Shown: piece after piece, positions 27,303-40,111 of the stretch
Layout: each line of letters starts with the position of its first letter
Numbering within the stretch: the stretch's first letter is position 1
Assembly (NCBI RefSeq): GCF_000237085.1
Contig: NC_016627.1
Location: 930,001 to 994,000, forward strand
Reading direction: 5' to 3'
Source: Acetivibrio clariflavus DSM 19732
Lineage (GTDB): Bacteria > Bacillota > Clostridia > Acetivibrionales > Acetivibrionaceae
Length of the DNA stretch: 64,000 nucleotides
Notes under the pieces: generated by a model
What the model was told of the DNA's origin: nothing
What the model saw: the letters and a program-made list of their open reading frames with translations, nothing else
The model's database searches: none
Translations under genes and position numbers: made by a program

Positions 27303-27485
27303 AGCTTGGTACCTACGCTTTCTATTTCTTCAATTTCATTTTTTAATAATAAGTATTGCTTTTCAAATAAAGTAATATAAGTAGAATGTTCTTCATCGGA
27401 TAAGAGATATAAATCTCTTTTTTCTGCCTCATACAGGGTTCTTATATGCTGATTGCAAATCGCTTTAGCGTTTGACGCTAAGCGA
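27299..27485 (-). pseudogene. C-terminal piece of a MarR-type regulator
   Basis: Minus-strand frame reading NAKAICNQHIRTLYEAEKRD, then LLSDEEHSTYITLFEKQYLLL and EIEEIESVGTKL before a TGA that overlaps the MATE start. This is the dimerisation helix pair at the end of MarR regulators. The DNA-binding part is missing: homology stops near 27480 at an AGCGTTTGACGCT palindrome. Thus the local repressor of the efflux operon appears lost. Confidence 0.65.
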
Positions 27486-28282
27486 ATAGCTTTCTGACAG
27501 CGAATTTCGTCAAACTTTTCAAGTACGCTATATCCTTTTTACAGTAAGTTGTTGGCGGTGGAATTCGCCATTTATTTGGAATACATCCAGGCATCGCATA
27601 GACTGTTCTGCGAGCTGAAATCTTTAGATATATACACGGTATATAGGATCTATAATGCCTAATCCGACAATCCACAACGTAAAGCGCAATTATGATATAG
27701 GTGATTTTCTGCTTGTGGATTTGATTTGTAATGACTTGAAGCTTGCTGATATTGCCCATAAAGCACCTCAAAATATCCGAAATCGGACTTTTGTATTATA
27801 GTCTGATTCCGAATGACTGTCAAGAGTAGCACATTAAAATGGAAAGAAGTTATGTAAAATGCACCTTTAAAAATATTCACTTGATAAGTTCAAGGGGATA
27901 ATGGTATAATTCCTACAAAAGGTGATTGAAAACAATATACCATAAAAACTCCCCTTAACGATCAACATTAGAAAACAAGTGTAACTTAGAGAAAGAATTA
28001 TTTTATCCTCAAGATGAGTGAATTAATATGATATACTAATAAGTATAAGACAAAGATGTTAAGGCGAATGGAATATCTGAAAACATACTTTTATATTAAT
28101 TAATGATTTAGCAATAACCACCAATCCTTTGAAATATAATTCATAGCATATCATCATTTTAAATACTACTATCAGAAGACCATCCTATAGAGCTCGGTTT
28201 ATATAGAATTTGCCGCATCAAAATTGAATAACTGAAACTTAAGAAAAAACAAGGAAGTATAAAGCGAGGGAATTCAAAAGCA
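27486..28282. other. Long stretch without a recognised gene
   Basis: No intact gene. Minus-strand frames at 27478-27880 contain open pieces of up to 97 codons, broken by stops and without a family I recognise; their codon use looks coding-like, so it could be a decayed gene joined to the marR break. The remainder (27880-28282) is plain AT-rich spacer. Confidence 0.35.
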
Positions 28283-30165
28283 ATGAAGAATGAAATAATT
28301 GGTAATACCTACGAATACATCATTGACACATCCTATGGAATTAATAAAGATGGATTTATCGCCATTGGTTCGGAAAGTATTGTTTATAAAGGTTTAAAAA
28401 CCAGAATAGATGGAGGACTACAGTTTTCGTGTGTATTAAAGTTTAAGCCGAAGTATATATTAATCGACGGAAAAATTGTAAATCGTTTAGAAATATTCAA
28501 AAACGAAGAATGGAAAATTTTTGAGGAATTAAGAGAATGCAGATCAATTGTTCGAATAGATGATGTTGTTGACGATTTAGGAGATTTCAGCTTACCCTGC
28601 AATAAAGTTGCAAGTGGCGTTATAAACAGCGAGTCTTATTTTTGTGTTGTTGAAGAGTTTATTGATGGTTGGTCACTTGAGGAATTTTGCAGGGAAGAAT
28701 ACTGGAAACTCAGAAGAATTGAACCTCTTGGCAATGGGTTAAGTAATATCATAAATTATCATGACTTTAGTGATGATGAAAAATCAGCAATTAATCTTAG
28801 CTATAACTATGACAATATATTAAAATATCAAGATCAGATAATGCTTTTTATGATAAATCTATGTGAGATTATGGAATTTGTTACTGAACAGAAAAATATT
28901 CTACATTTGGATATAAAACCGGAAAATATCATGGTAACACGATACGGCAAAGAATTGGTGTTGATTGATTTTGGAAAGTCGAAAAAATAACTAAAGCCAA
29001 TAGGTTTGTCAGAAGTAATTTATCTAATGTAAACTATAATGAAAACGAAACATTAGATAGAATGTATCAGTATGGGACATTAGGCTATGCAGCACCGGAA
29101 TGCTACTCTAAAGCTACAGATAATTCCAAATTCCCGTTTACTGTAAGTTTTGAGCAAGGGAAAATGTCTATCGAAAGCGATATATTCTCTTTTGGAGCTA
29201 CTTTTTGGGAATGTCTTAATATATTTGAGATGGTAACAAAAAACAAGGAATTTTCTGATGATATTCACGAGTTTTACAGGAATAATTTTCTAAATGATAA
29301 TACCTATTTCAATAGAGATTTATCCTGTACATCGTCCTATTACCATAAAAAGTTGGAGGCTATTATAAAAAAGTGTACCCGAAAGCGTACTAACAGCTAT
29401 TGTGATTTGGACAATAAAGATTATTACCATTCTTATAAAGAGTTAAGGAAGGATATAGAAAATGCGAGAGATTCTGCGCCAACCATTGTAAAAGAAGAAA
29501 ACCCGAAAGTTAAGAATGCTTTTAATTTATGTGGAAGTATGCTTTCGTTGTTTTCCGTTTTCTTAGCTATATATTTTATCTTTCGCATTATGGCGTTTAA
29601 TGTTGCTGAGGGTAAATGGGGGGTTGTAACTTCCAACTATAATGATACCCAGTTTTACAAACTCGAAGAAGTAGCAGAAAGTCTTATTACTACAGCTCCT
29701 GCAAACAGAATAGATGATATATATGCGAAAATTGCCGGTTTTACATATAAGAATGATGATATATCGGAATACGAAGCTGCAATGTTAGTAAGGCTTTTGC
29801 AGCAAATTGACAATAATGATTTATTACCTGAACGTGTCGATGAAATTATGCGCAATGCTAACACAAAAAAATTTAAGGAGATTTCAACAGAAATTGTTAA
29901 GCTTGATGTGATAGGTGAGAGTGTTGGTTATGATTTGGCAAAAGCAATTTTTAATGTTGAAGTAGGGAAATCAAATATTACGGCTGCATATGAAATTTTG
30001 GAAAAATATAAAGATAATATTGATTTGCGTAATGCTGTTATTAAGCTGAAAAATTCACTGGATAACGATAAAAATATCAGTATTATTGCGGAGGATACTG
30101 GATTGAGCAGACTTGAAATAAAGGCACTATTTGAAGAGATATCTGATAAGGAGGTGAAGGAATGA
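28283..30165 (+). pseudogene. Transmembrane Ser/Thr protein kinase, one frameshift
   Basis: Kinase domain with a degenerate glycine loop (GSESIVYKG), catalytic loop HLDIKPENIM, metal-binding DFG (residues about 230) and GYAAPE. The frame breaks after DFGKSKK at 28990; shifting back one base within the six-A run (28982-28987) gives KKITKANRFVRSN and joins the second part at 29062 without a stop. After the kinase comes a membrane helix (about 29533-29595) and an outer helical domain of about 200 residues. It heads the T7SS island. Kinases in such loci may control secretion (inference). Frameshift may be decay, sequencing error or recoding. Confidence 0.75.
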
Positions 30166-30476
30166 AAAAGCTACTTGAGAAATATGTGATAGCAAAATAC
30201 ATACTAAGTTCCTATGTGAAGACTTTAATAATATCATTAGTAGTTTTTACTGCGATATTTGCTATTCTTAAATTTACAGACTTGTATGCTGATATTGAAA
30301 ATGCCCTTAATTTACAATATAACTCGCCTTTTATTTTGGTTCCGTTATATGGGTTTGCAACTTTGGCAGTGCTAAGCTTTTTCATTGGATTTCTGGTGTA
30401 TTTTTATAAATATAAAAGACCTAAGACAAAAAGTACGTTTTATAAGGCCTTTTCAGAAATATTAAATGAGAAGTAA
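30162..30476 (+). CDS. Small two-helix membrane protein
   Basis: 104 residues with two membrane helices (about 22-42 and 63-85) and basic ends. The start overlaps the kinase stop (ATGA), after GGAGGTG. No family recognised; it is probably a membrane partner in the T7SS island. Confidence 0.6.
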   Translation: MKKLLEKYVIAKYILSSYVKTLIISLVVFTAIFAILKFTDLYADIENALNLQYNSPFILVPLYGFATLAVLSFFIGFLVYFYKYKRPKTKSTFYKAFSEILNEK

Positions 30477-30501
30477 ATTAATTGAGGGTAGTGTTATAGA
30501 T

Positions 30502-30897
30502 ATGAAGTTGAAGTTGTTAAATATTTTATCGGGTATTTGCTTCTTTATCTCATCTGCGTGTTTGATGAGTGTACCCTTTCTTGATTTAAAAGAAGGATTT
30601 ACCACAGTAGCTTATATTTTTGCGGGACTATTTTGGTTTGGATTAATATGCGGCTTGGTTTTACAGATAATACTAGCTAATGCGTGTAAGGGATTACCGA
30701 CTATAAAAAAGAATAAAAAAATCCTTAGAATAATTAGAATAATATTTTGGGTATTGTTGATTACAGTAATACCTGTTATTGCATTTTTTAACAACAACAG
30801 GTTTTTACTTCCTGTTAATTTATTTTTGGTGTTTTTGTCTGCAGAGATATACTGGGTAATCAGACAAATGGGGAGGTTAAATGAAAATGAAAGGTGA
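30502..30897 (+). CDS. Four-helix membrane protein
   Basis: 131 residues with four membrane helices, starting MKLKLLNILSGICFF. ATG 30502 is preferred because it gives a clean first helix after GAGGG; an in-frame ATG at 30466 overlaps the upstream gene. No family recognised. Its end overlaps the start of the large surface protein. Confidence 0.55.
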   Translation: MKLKLLNILSGICFFISSACLMSVPFLDLKEGFTTVAYIFAGLFWFGLICGLVLQIILANACKGLPTIKKNKKILRIIRIIFWVLLITVIPVIAFFNNNRFLLPVNLFLVFLSAEIYWVIRQMGRLNENER

Positions 30898-33800
30898 AGT
30901 AAAAAGATTAAAAACTAATCAGAAAAGTCTTAAACAGTTCATTGCTTTCTTGGTAGTTGTAGTTATGGTAGCAGGGACATTTTTAATATCTACTCTATTT
31001 ACTACCAATGCAGCGGTTGAATCCGTATTTATTGTTAATGTGGATAAGTCTATTAAAGGAGACATTTCTATCACACTTACAAACTCCGAAAATTCGGCAG
31101 AGACTCAAACAAAGTACGTAATAGATGGGGTTGCAAGATTCAATAATTTTATTGATTTAAATAAAACATACAATATAAAAATAACAGGAATGATTGGATA
31201 CGAAGATTATTATGAATCGGATGTTTCTTTTACCGGTACAAGCATTTCATTTAATGCTGCTGATTTTACACCATCGGGTGTCATTAGGGTTTCAGGTAAA
31301 ATAATTGATGAAAACGGCGATATTTATAGAAATGGCGGGACAGTTTCTTATTCTGTATATAATAATGGCTCAGTTAATGTTGGACCTGACGGCATTTTTG
31401 ATGTGATATTAAATAAGAATACATCTTATGATTTATATTTTACACCGTATGAACCTAAATATGATCCTGTTTTTATAGGAACTGTAAATAGCGATGTAGA
31501 TATTTTTGATCTTGATGTCAAACTTTATCTTAAGACGTTTTCGATCACAACACTATCAGATAAGTATGGGTCAATCTCCCCTTCCGATTTTTCTATTCCA
31601 TATGGGTCGAACAAAAGCATATCTGCTACGGCTAATCCGGGACATTTAATTGAGAAATTTGTTGTTGACGGAGTTCAAATTCCGGAAGCTGTAGGTAAAG
31701 AAAGGTATACGTATAATTTCTATTATATTACTGATAATCATAGTGTAGCCGTCACCTTTACTGTAAAAAAATATGAAGTGAAATTTGAGTTCAACTCTAA
31801 CGGAATAATAATGGATGAATTTTTTAACAATATAAACAATGGCGGTAAAATTGTTGCTAATATAGGAGAAAGTCCAAGTTTTACAGCTATCGCAAACCCA
31901 AATTATCATATAAGCAGTGTTGAGATTGATTCCATTGAACAGATAGATGAAGGATTTAACAATGACCGAACCACTTATTCGTATAAATTTGAGAATATAG
32001 ATGCTGACCATTTTGTTAAAGTAACGTTCTCTATTAATACATTTTCTGTAAATATCTCCACTTTTGGAAATGGTAGTGTCAATATCGGTAATTCACCGGC
32101 TGGTTCAGTAGTAGATGTACCTTATGGAGATTCTCTTACACTCACTTTAAAACCTGGAATCCATTGTGATGTTAAAGAAGTACTATTAGACGGAGTACCA
32201 GTTAATGATTATTACATATTGGACAATGAAGATGCCTATTCTTTTACTATTTCATCTATAGTAGGCAATCATGATATATCGGTTACTTTTGGCGAAATAG
32301 AAACTATAGAATCTGATGGAAGTGATTTTTATGACATTGTTACCAAAGACCTTATAAGTGGATATCCTGTAGTATCTGATGGTATACGTGTTTATAACTT
32401 TAAAAATAAGAATGCTTCGATAATTTTTAAACTTAATGATAAGTATAGCCATATTAGAATAAATAGAATTAGGTACCCGATACAGGCTGAATTTACAAGT
32501 TCGATTTTGATAGAAAAAATAGAAGTGTACAGTCATGATACAAGGTGGTTGGCACTAAAAATTCCGGAAAAGATTCAAGTAATTATTGACAAAGAAGCTC
32601 CGATTATAGGTGATATTCCGCCAATGGATTGGACAAATCAAGATTATACGATTAGTGGAACAGTAATTGATAGAGATACTAGAGATTTACCATCATCCGG
32701 ATTGTCTAGAGTTGTTTGGAGCAAAGAGGCTTTGTCTAAAGAACAAGTTTTAGCAGAAGAAACTAATATAATTCCAGTTGTAAGTGGTACATTTTCGTAT
32801 ACAATTACAACGGAGCAAAATAATGAAAGGTACTATTTTTACGCCATTGATAATGCCGATAATGTATCTGATGCAAAAACAATAGATGTAAAAATCGACA
32901 AGACAAAACCAGAAATTACAGAGTTTACATTTCGAAAGAAGAATGGAGCTGATATATCACAGGTTATTAACTTTTTGACTTTCGGAACTTTTTCTAACGA
33001 TGAAATTGAAGTGGTTATTACTGCTCAAGATCCCGGTATTTCATCAGGATTAAAAGAAATTACTTTATACAGAGACGGTATTCCTGTTGAAACTAAAAGT
33101 GTTATAGATGGTTCTACGATATTCAAGTTGACTCTTGAGAATTTTAGTGGAAATGAAATTTCTGCATCTGTAAAAGATGTAGCAGGTAATGATTCGGCAA
33201 GTGATGGACTTACCAAACCGACAGATGTAAAAACGAACGCTTTAAGCAATTTTGTCGGTCTAAAAACTGAAAAGCCAACTGTCTTTATTACTCCAATGAG
33301 TAAACCTTTATATATAGAAGGTGAAAAGCAATGGTATAATGACAGTGTTTCGTTTTCTGTATATGCTAGCACTGCAAGTGCTGGAATATATTCTGTTGAA
33401 ATAAAGATTAACGGAAAGACTATTACAACTGATAAAAACGGAAAACTTATAGATAACAATTTCTTTGAGTCTCAGACACTGTATGAATTGTTTACCGTTA
33501 ATACAGACCTTAATGGTTTAGATGGAGAAAATAATATTGAGGCTATTGTTACCAATAATTATGGAAATAAGGAAATTGCCAGAATAAAGGTATTTATCGA
33601 TAGTACTAATCCTAAAATCCTGGGATTTAATATTACAACGGAAAATGACGGTGCCTTAAGTAAGGTTTTAAATTTCTTGACCTTTGGTAATTTCTTTAAT
33701 GAAAAAGTAAAAATTACGGTTATTGCAGATGACCGTTTTGGTGCTTCTTCAGGAATTAATTCAATTACTTTATATATGGACGGAAAGGCAATAGGCGGTA

Positions 33801-36800
33801 CATCAAAAGCTGCAACGAGACTTAGTGACGGAACATATAAAGCAGAGTTTATTTTACCGGAACGTGTAATTTCCAACGATATTTCTTTAAATGCAGTTTT
33901 ATCGGCTATAGCTACTGACAATGTTGGTAATATAACAGGTAAAGACAAAAATAACCCGAATGGCCTCCCTGTAGTGCCTAATGCTGTAAATTCTGATTTA
34001 AAAAGCAATAAATTGGTCATTGAAACAGTTAACCCATCTATAAGTATTTCTTATTCTGAGCCTGCTTTTGTTGAAAGGGACGGTAAGAAGTGGTACTCCG
34101 ATGATGTCTTATTTAAAGTTGATGTTAAGGATTTACATTCGGGTATACGTTCTGTTCAGATTAAAATAAATGGTGTTATTATTACAACAGATACTGAAGG
34201 AAAATCGATAAATGCTGATTTCTTTAATAAAGAAACTCATGAGGAGGTCTTCCTAGTAAGCACAAAACAAGGAACTAGATCAGATGATGGTTCGTATTTG
34301 ATTGAAGTTGCTGCTGTAGATAATGCCGGAAACAGCTATTCTTCAAAAGATATTGTTTATAAAGATACGGGTATCCCTACCATTACTGAGTATAGTTTTA
34401 ACCCAGTGACCTCTGATGGTATCAGCAAAACGTCTGACTTTATAGACTTTTTAGAATATGGTTTCTATTTTAAGACAGAATTTAACGTTGTTGTGCATGT
34501 ATCGGATGATGAACCTTCTTCGGGGGCTTGACAAAGTTAGCTATCGCCTTGTATCTTATCAAAACGGAAAAAAATCCGGCGAAAAGAAAGGAACGCAAAT
34601 TATTGCGGAGGGTATGGCAGTTATATCTATTCCGAAAGGTTTTAAAGGTCAAATTTTTGTAGAGGCATTTGATAATGCCGGCAATAAGTCCAAGGAAGAA
34701 ACACCAAGAGGCTTTGTAAGTGATAACATTCCTCCTGAGATTAATATTACGAATAATACTTCTACAACTTATAATGACGCCGATGGAAACAAGTTATATG
34801 TTTCGGAGATGAGCTTTACTGTTACTATATCCGATTATGACTCGGGTATAAGAGAAATAGGATATTTTCAAAGTGCAGAGAAGGAATCTTTTGAGAGAAA
34901 AGGCACATTGATTGATAACACGGGCTACAAAGTTGGGGATGTTTTAGAAAATGGCTGGAAAGTTGTGGAGATGGATCATAACCTTGTTACAAAGGTTACT
35001 AAAGTATTTACATTTAATTCTGACGATAATGACATTACCCTTATTTTTGATGCAACAGACCGTTCAAATAACAAAAAGGAGAATGTTCAGAGTGAGAAAA
35101 TTACAATTGATAAAACAGCTCCGATAATCAATGTAGAGTTTAAGTCTGATGAAAGCAAAAACAACTATTACTACAACAATAACAGGGTTGCTTATATAAC
35201 GGTTATCGAGAGAAATTTTGATTCCAGTTTAATAAAAACTACTATTGAAAATAAAATTGGCAGAGTACCGAGCATTTCTTTTTCGAAGAAATCAAATTTT
35301 GAACATGTTGCTGTAATTGATTTTGATGAGGGTGATTATATATTTGATATTAGCGGTGTTGATTTAGGCAATCATGCTGCAGTTGTCAACTTCAATGGGG
35401 GAAATGAAAAACTGTTTTATGTGGATAAAACCAAGCCCAGAATTGAAGAAAATTTTGAAACTTTTATAAATAGTGCGACAAGGAATAGTTTTAACTCAGA
35501 TAAAACTGCTACCATAAAAATAACCGAGCATAATTTTGATCCTGAGTTGGTTGGTTTAAAAATTTTTAGAAAGCCTGCAGGAGAAGAACACAATAGTGAG
35601 GGGTTTGCTGACATAACATCTGAAGTATTGGCTTCATCTCGTTGGATATCGAACGGAGATGTTCATACAATTTCATTAACATTTAGTAAAGATGCTGTTT
35701 ATAAGATGGAAATTCGACCGGAAGATTTAGCTGGAAACAGTATTGAACCTATAAGTACAGTAGTGTTTGAAATTGATAAAACACCACCGATTGTCAAAGC
35801 TAGAAATGGAATTTTTGTTAGCGAAAATAATACTGAATTTGTAGATATATACCCCTATTCAAGAAAAGACGATCCTGCACCTACCGTTGAGTTTAGTGAT
35901 TTGAATCTTGATCATATAAGGTATGACTTAACAGTCTATATTCCTGACCATACAAGCGAAGAAGCTGCAACAATTATTAGGCCGGTTAAAGTATACCTGG
36001 ACGAAGACAAAGACAAATCCGGTAGGATCAAAGGGAACATATTCACTTTGCCCAATTTCACAAAAGATGGTGTTTATGCTTTAGAATTAACTGCTGTAGA
36101 TATGGCTGGAAATGAAAGCCTTCTTAATCTGAATACCTATGCAAGGATGGTTGAGCAGGATGTATTGGCATATATAATGGAAAGTAATTTAGCAGCAAAA
36201 ACAGGGCTCTATTCTTTTCAATACGAAAATGGAGAACCTATCAGTAAAAGACCTGATAACTTCAGTGATATCAAAATATGTGCCTTTGCGAAAAATGATT
36301 CGGATGTTGAGGTTGTTTTAAGGGACAATAATGCTGATGAAATAAAGACAGACGCTAATGGAACAATAGATGATAGTATTTATGGTTTCACAATTCATAA
36401 CCTTATCTTGGAATCACGTTTCTTTAAGGAAAATTTCCAAGATGATACAGATATTGAACTGCATTTAACGGTAAAAAATGATGGTAATAGGATAGACCTA
36501 GGTACAATGCATATTGACAATATTGCTCCGACCTGTGAATTGCCTAAAGAATTCGATTCATGGCACTGGTATTATGGGGAAAAAGAACGTACAATTACTA
36601 TTTCCAATATAAGCGAATTACTCGACGAGAGTCAGTGCAAGGTATACGATAACGGCAAAAAAGTGGATTTCAGATATAATAGTGACAATGATACTTTATC
36701 TTTCAATATCGGAAAGGGTTGGCACAATGTTGGGATTAGCCTTGTAGATATGGCAGGTAACGTAAACAATGTTCAAGAAAAAAGAAATATTCATGTAGGA

Positions 36801-36920
36801 TTTTTCTGGCTTTGGATTATCATGACAATATCAGCGATATTAATCACAGTGATAGCTTTTGTAGTTATTTACAATATAAGAAAAATATACAGAGATGAAG
36901 AAGATTTGGCGTTGTCTTAA
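30881..36920 (+). pseudogene. Very large Ig/InlB-repeat surface protein, one frameshift
   Basis: About 2,000 residues if one extra G in the run at 34522-34526 is ignored; as written the first frame stops at 34531 (1,216 residues) and the second runs to 36920. ATG 30881 follows GGGAGG. Order: signal/anchor helix (about 22-45), carboxypeptidase-like strand domains, three InlB-type repeats (YGSISPSDFSIPYGSNKSIS pattern), then Ig-like domains including a repeated module seen three times (ITEFTF...DISQVINFLTFGTF...GLKEITLYRDG). A single membrane helix (WLWIIMTISAILITVIAFVV) closes the protein, leaving the repeats outside. It could span the wall as an extracellular part of the T7SS (inference). Confidence 0.75.
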
Positions 36921-36984
36921 TTTGTAAGTTAAAAATTTCTGTTTGAAATTATAATTAATAATTATGACAATGGGGGGTGATTAA

Positions 36985-38666
36985 ATGGCTACTATAGCGT
37001 TGTATGCCAATAAAATCAATCAAATGCCTGGGTTAATAAAAGATGTTAAAAATTCTGTAGTCAATTATAAATCAGAATTATCATCGCTAAGAAGAAAAGC
37101 TTTAAATATTAATAAAAGTGTATGTAATTTAGATGACGTCATAAGTTCCATACAATCGTCTTCTCAGACTCAGGAAAAGAAAATTACTACACTCGAAACA
37201 TTTGGTAGTAAAAGCGAAGAATTCATATCAGAAGCGGTACGTATTGATGGAGAAGCAGCTGCAGTCATCAATGAAAGGAAAGATGATTTCTATGAAGAAT
37301 ATTATTATTTAAAACCTGATTGCGAGAAAAGCGGTTGGGAGAAATTTCGCGATACTTGCAAATCGGTTGTAGATTGGTGTAGAGAAAACTGGCAATCAAT
37401 TGGGAAAATTTTAGTTGCTGTTGTAATTGTCGTAGGTTTGGGAATTGCGGCTGCATTGACAGGCGGAATATTAGGAGTTATATTAGCAGGTGCGTTCTGG
37501 GGTGCTTTGTCTGGAGGTTTGATAGGCGGCATCATGGGCGGAATCATGTCTGTGATGAATGGAGGTTCGTTTTTAGAAGGTTTTGCGGATGGAGCGTCTA
37601 CCGGAGTGCTTACAGGAGCGCTAACCGGAGCTGCATGTGCTGGACTAGGTGCTTTAGGTGCTACATTAGGGAAGAGTATACAATGTTTAAGTAAATTAGG
37701 AAAGGCAATATCGGTTACATCAAAGGTATCGGCAGCTATTTCCCTTGGAATGGATGGATTCGATTTATTAGCTTTGGGAATATCTTTATTTGATCCAACT
37801 AATCCGCTGGTTAAATTTAATCAACAGTTGCATTCCAGTGCACTATATAACGGATTCCAAATATTTGTTAATGCACTTGCAGTTTTTACAGCTGGAGCAG
37901 CATCTACGATGAAGTGTTTTGTTGCAGGAACAATGATATTAACTTTGGCTGGGTTAGTAGCAATAGAGAATATAAAGGTAGGCGACAAGGTAATTGCAAC
38001 AAATCCGGAGACTTTTGAAGTAGCTGAGAAGACAGTGCTTAAAACTTACATCCGAGAGACAACAGAGCTTTTGCATTTGACAATCAACGGAGAGATAATC
38101 AAAACAACCTTTGAACATCCGTTTTATGTTAAAGATGTTGGTTTTGTTGAAGCTGGAAAACTACAAGTAGGGGATAAATTGCTTGATTCAAGAGGCAACA
38201 TTTTAGTAGTGGAAGACAAAAACTTGAAATTACCGATGAAGCTGTAAAGGTTTACAACTTCCAAGTAGAGGATTTCCATACGTATCATGTTGGAGATAAT
38301 AGCATATTGGTTCATAATGCAGGATCAAACTATAGTACAAGTAGAGTTCCTCATAGAACTAAGCCCCGAATAGAGGAAGGAAATTTGAATGAAGGATGGA
38401 AACATATAGATGCCAGACATGTAACTGGAAATCATCCTAAGGGATCAGGTGATTTATTTCCATCAGGCACAACAAGAAAGCAAATTGAAGATGCTGCACA
38501 AATAGTAGTTAAAAAAGGAACTCGAATTTCTGACCCGTCTAAAAGAATACAGACTTTTGAGAAAGTAATTAAGGTCAATGGACGCAGAGATTTAGTAAGA
38601 GTCATTGTTGATGCAGATGATTTTAATAGAGTTATTACTATTTTTCCAGTAAGAGGAGGCGGTTAA
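36985..38666 (+). pseudogene. Polymorphic T7SS toxin A: Hint domain and BECR-like tip
   Basis: Helical targeting N-terminus (about 1-140; MATIALYANKINQMPGLI), Gly-rich hydrophobic segment (about 148-225), then a Hint domain starting CFVAGTMIL with TTFEHPFYV and ending in VHNA, the self-cleavage end. The tip after it (KHIDARHVTGNHPKGSGDL...RVIVDADDFNRVITIFPV) resembles BECR-fold RNase toxins such as colicin E5/EndoU relatives; the sub-family is uncertain. One A is missing in GACAAAAACTTG (about 38218), so the Hint end is out of frame. The immunity gene follows after one base. Confidence 0.75.
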
Positions 38667-38667
38667 A

Positions 38668-39108
38668 ATAATTAAGTTAATTTTCTCTTTTGATGAGCAT
38701 GTAGAAAATCTTTCAGGATTTGATTTAGGACATATTGATATTATATTTGAATCAAGAATAATATCATCAAGAAATAGAATTCCTGATCAATCAATGATGT
38801 TGTTTATAACCGTTACAGATTTACTTGATGGTTATAGAAAGTTTTATGAGAGCGACAAAATTAAAGAATATACTTGTGTTGGAGCAGATTCTTCATTTAG
38901 TATTTCCTTTAAGAAGAAAAAAGGTGATACCGTAAGTATTGAGGTTGATAAGGAATTTTTATGTGAAATGGATAAGAATTCATTAGCAAAAATTATTTTT
39001 GAAGCAAGTAGTAATTTTGTAAGTAAATATATTGATAGAATACCAAAAGATGATCCTGTTGTAGAAGACATTATTAATTCTCTTTCCGATTTTGAAAAAA
39101 TTTTATAG
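38668..39108 (+). CDS. Probable immunity protein for toxin A
   Basis: 146 residues if started at ATA 38668, directly after GAGGAGG and the toxin stop; the first ATG is at 38794 and would lose a conserved-looking segment (LIFSFDEHVENLSGFDLGHI). Acidic alpha/beta protein of unknown family. The position just after the toxin tip makes immunity the likely role. The ATA may be a rare start or a mutated ATG. Confidence 0.55.
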   Translation: MIKLIFSFDEHVENLSGFDLGHIDIIFESRIISSRNRIPDQSMMLFITVTDLLDGYRKFYESDKIKEYTCVGADSSFSISFKKKKGDTVSIEVDKEFLCEMDKNSLAKIIFEASSNFVSKYIDRIPKDDPVVEDIINSLSDFEKIL

Positions 39109-40111
39109 TACAATTAGATGCAGAGAACTATACATTAGGTGTAACAGAAAACATACTTATTGATTTGAATAATAAATATTATTAATTAAGAGATGGTGTC
39201 AGTATTAATGGGATCAGTGATAAAATTGATAATGTTCAAAAGAACTATGATACTCTATTAAAGAGATGGATGGAAAAGTTATATCATTACAAAGGTAGTT
39301 AATACAAGCTTACCTATATTGAAGATTTTAGAGCCTATATTATTGAATATGCTAATATCTTAAGAACAATGTATTTGAAGATGAATATACATATTCAATA
39401 GATTTAGGCCAAAATAAATTTATCGAAAAACTTAAGGCAGATTTACTTAAGTATTACTGCTAAAATCAAATTGATTCTATGATCAAAGGTCACAACTAGG
39501 TTGTTGTGGCCTTGTTATTATAAATTGAAAATGTAGATAGCGTAGACTGAGAAAGACATATATGTTATAAATATTTTAAATTATACTAATATTTTAGAAT
39601 TTCTATTATTTCTATCTTAATTTTTTTACCTCATTAGAAAATTTAATATAGGAACAGAGTTATGAATCAAAAAGTAAAGATTTTTTGCTACTTGGTTTAT
39701 TGATAGTTTACCTACTAGGCCGAATTTTAATAAAAGATGTTTATAGTTTAGTTCAGCGGATAAAGTTAAGTATGATAGACTTATAAATGGTAATGGAGAG
39801 TTGAATGACATATTTCATTTTTTTATATTGACATCTATATTACTATAAGAAAAACAAGACAGTATATTGAAGATGGCATAGAATATCTGTAATAGATAGA
39901 GGCATTTATATTTTTTATTGCGGGATGGTAACATGATTTATATAATAAATATAGGTATTGCAGTAAGGTGTCGAGTAAAATTTGCCTAAAGAGTAATTAA
40001 AGAGCAGTTTTCAGAGCTATGCTTCATGCAATTTAAACGGGTGAATTGCAAACTGGTGAGACATTTGACAATAGTTCGATTATAAAATCACCAGAACAAG
40101 GAGTGAGAAAC
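39109..40111. other. Decayed stretch with immunity/toxin scraps
   Basis: No intact gene. Short open pieces on the plus strand (for example SSADKVKYDRLINGNGELND near 39751-39810) look like former coding sequence but match no family I know. It lies between toxin A's immunity gene and a row of orphan immunity genes. Confidence 0.35.

Noticed and set aside
27478-27880. A hidden gene on the minus strand after the marR break
   Set aside because: Open pieces lie in different frames, have stops between them and match no family I know; kept only as a gap note.
36950-36984. Promoter before toxin A (TATAATTAATAATTATG)
   Set aside because: AT-rich string with no matching -35 box at a good distance.
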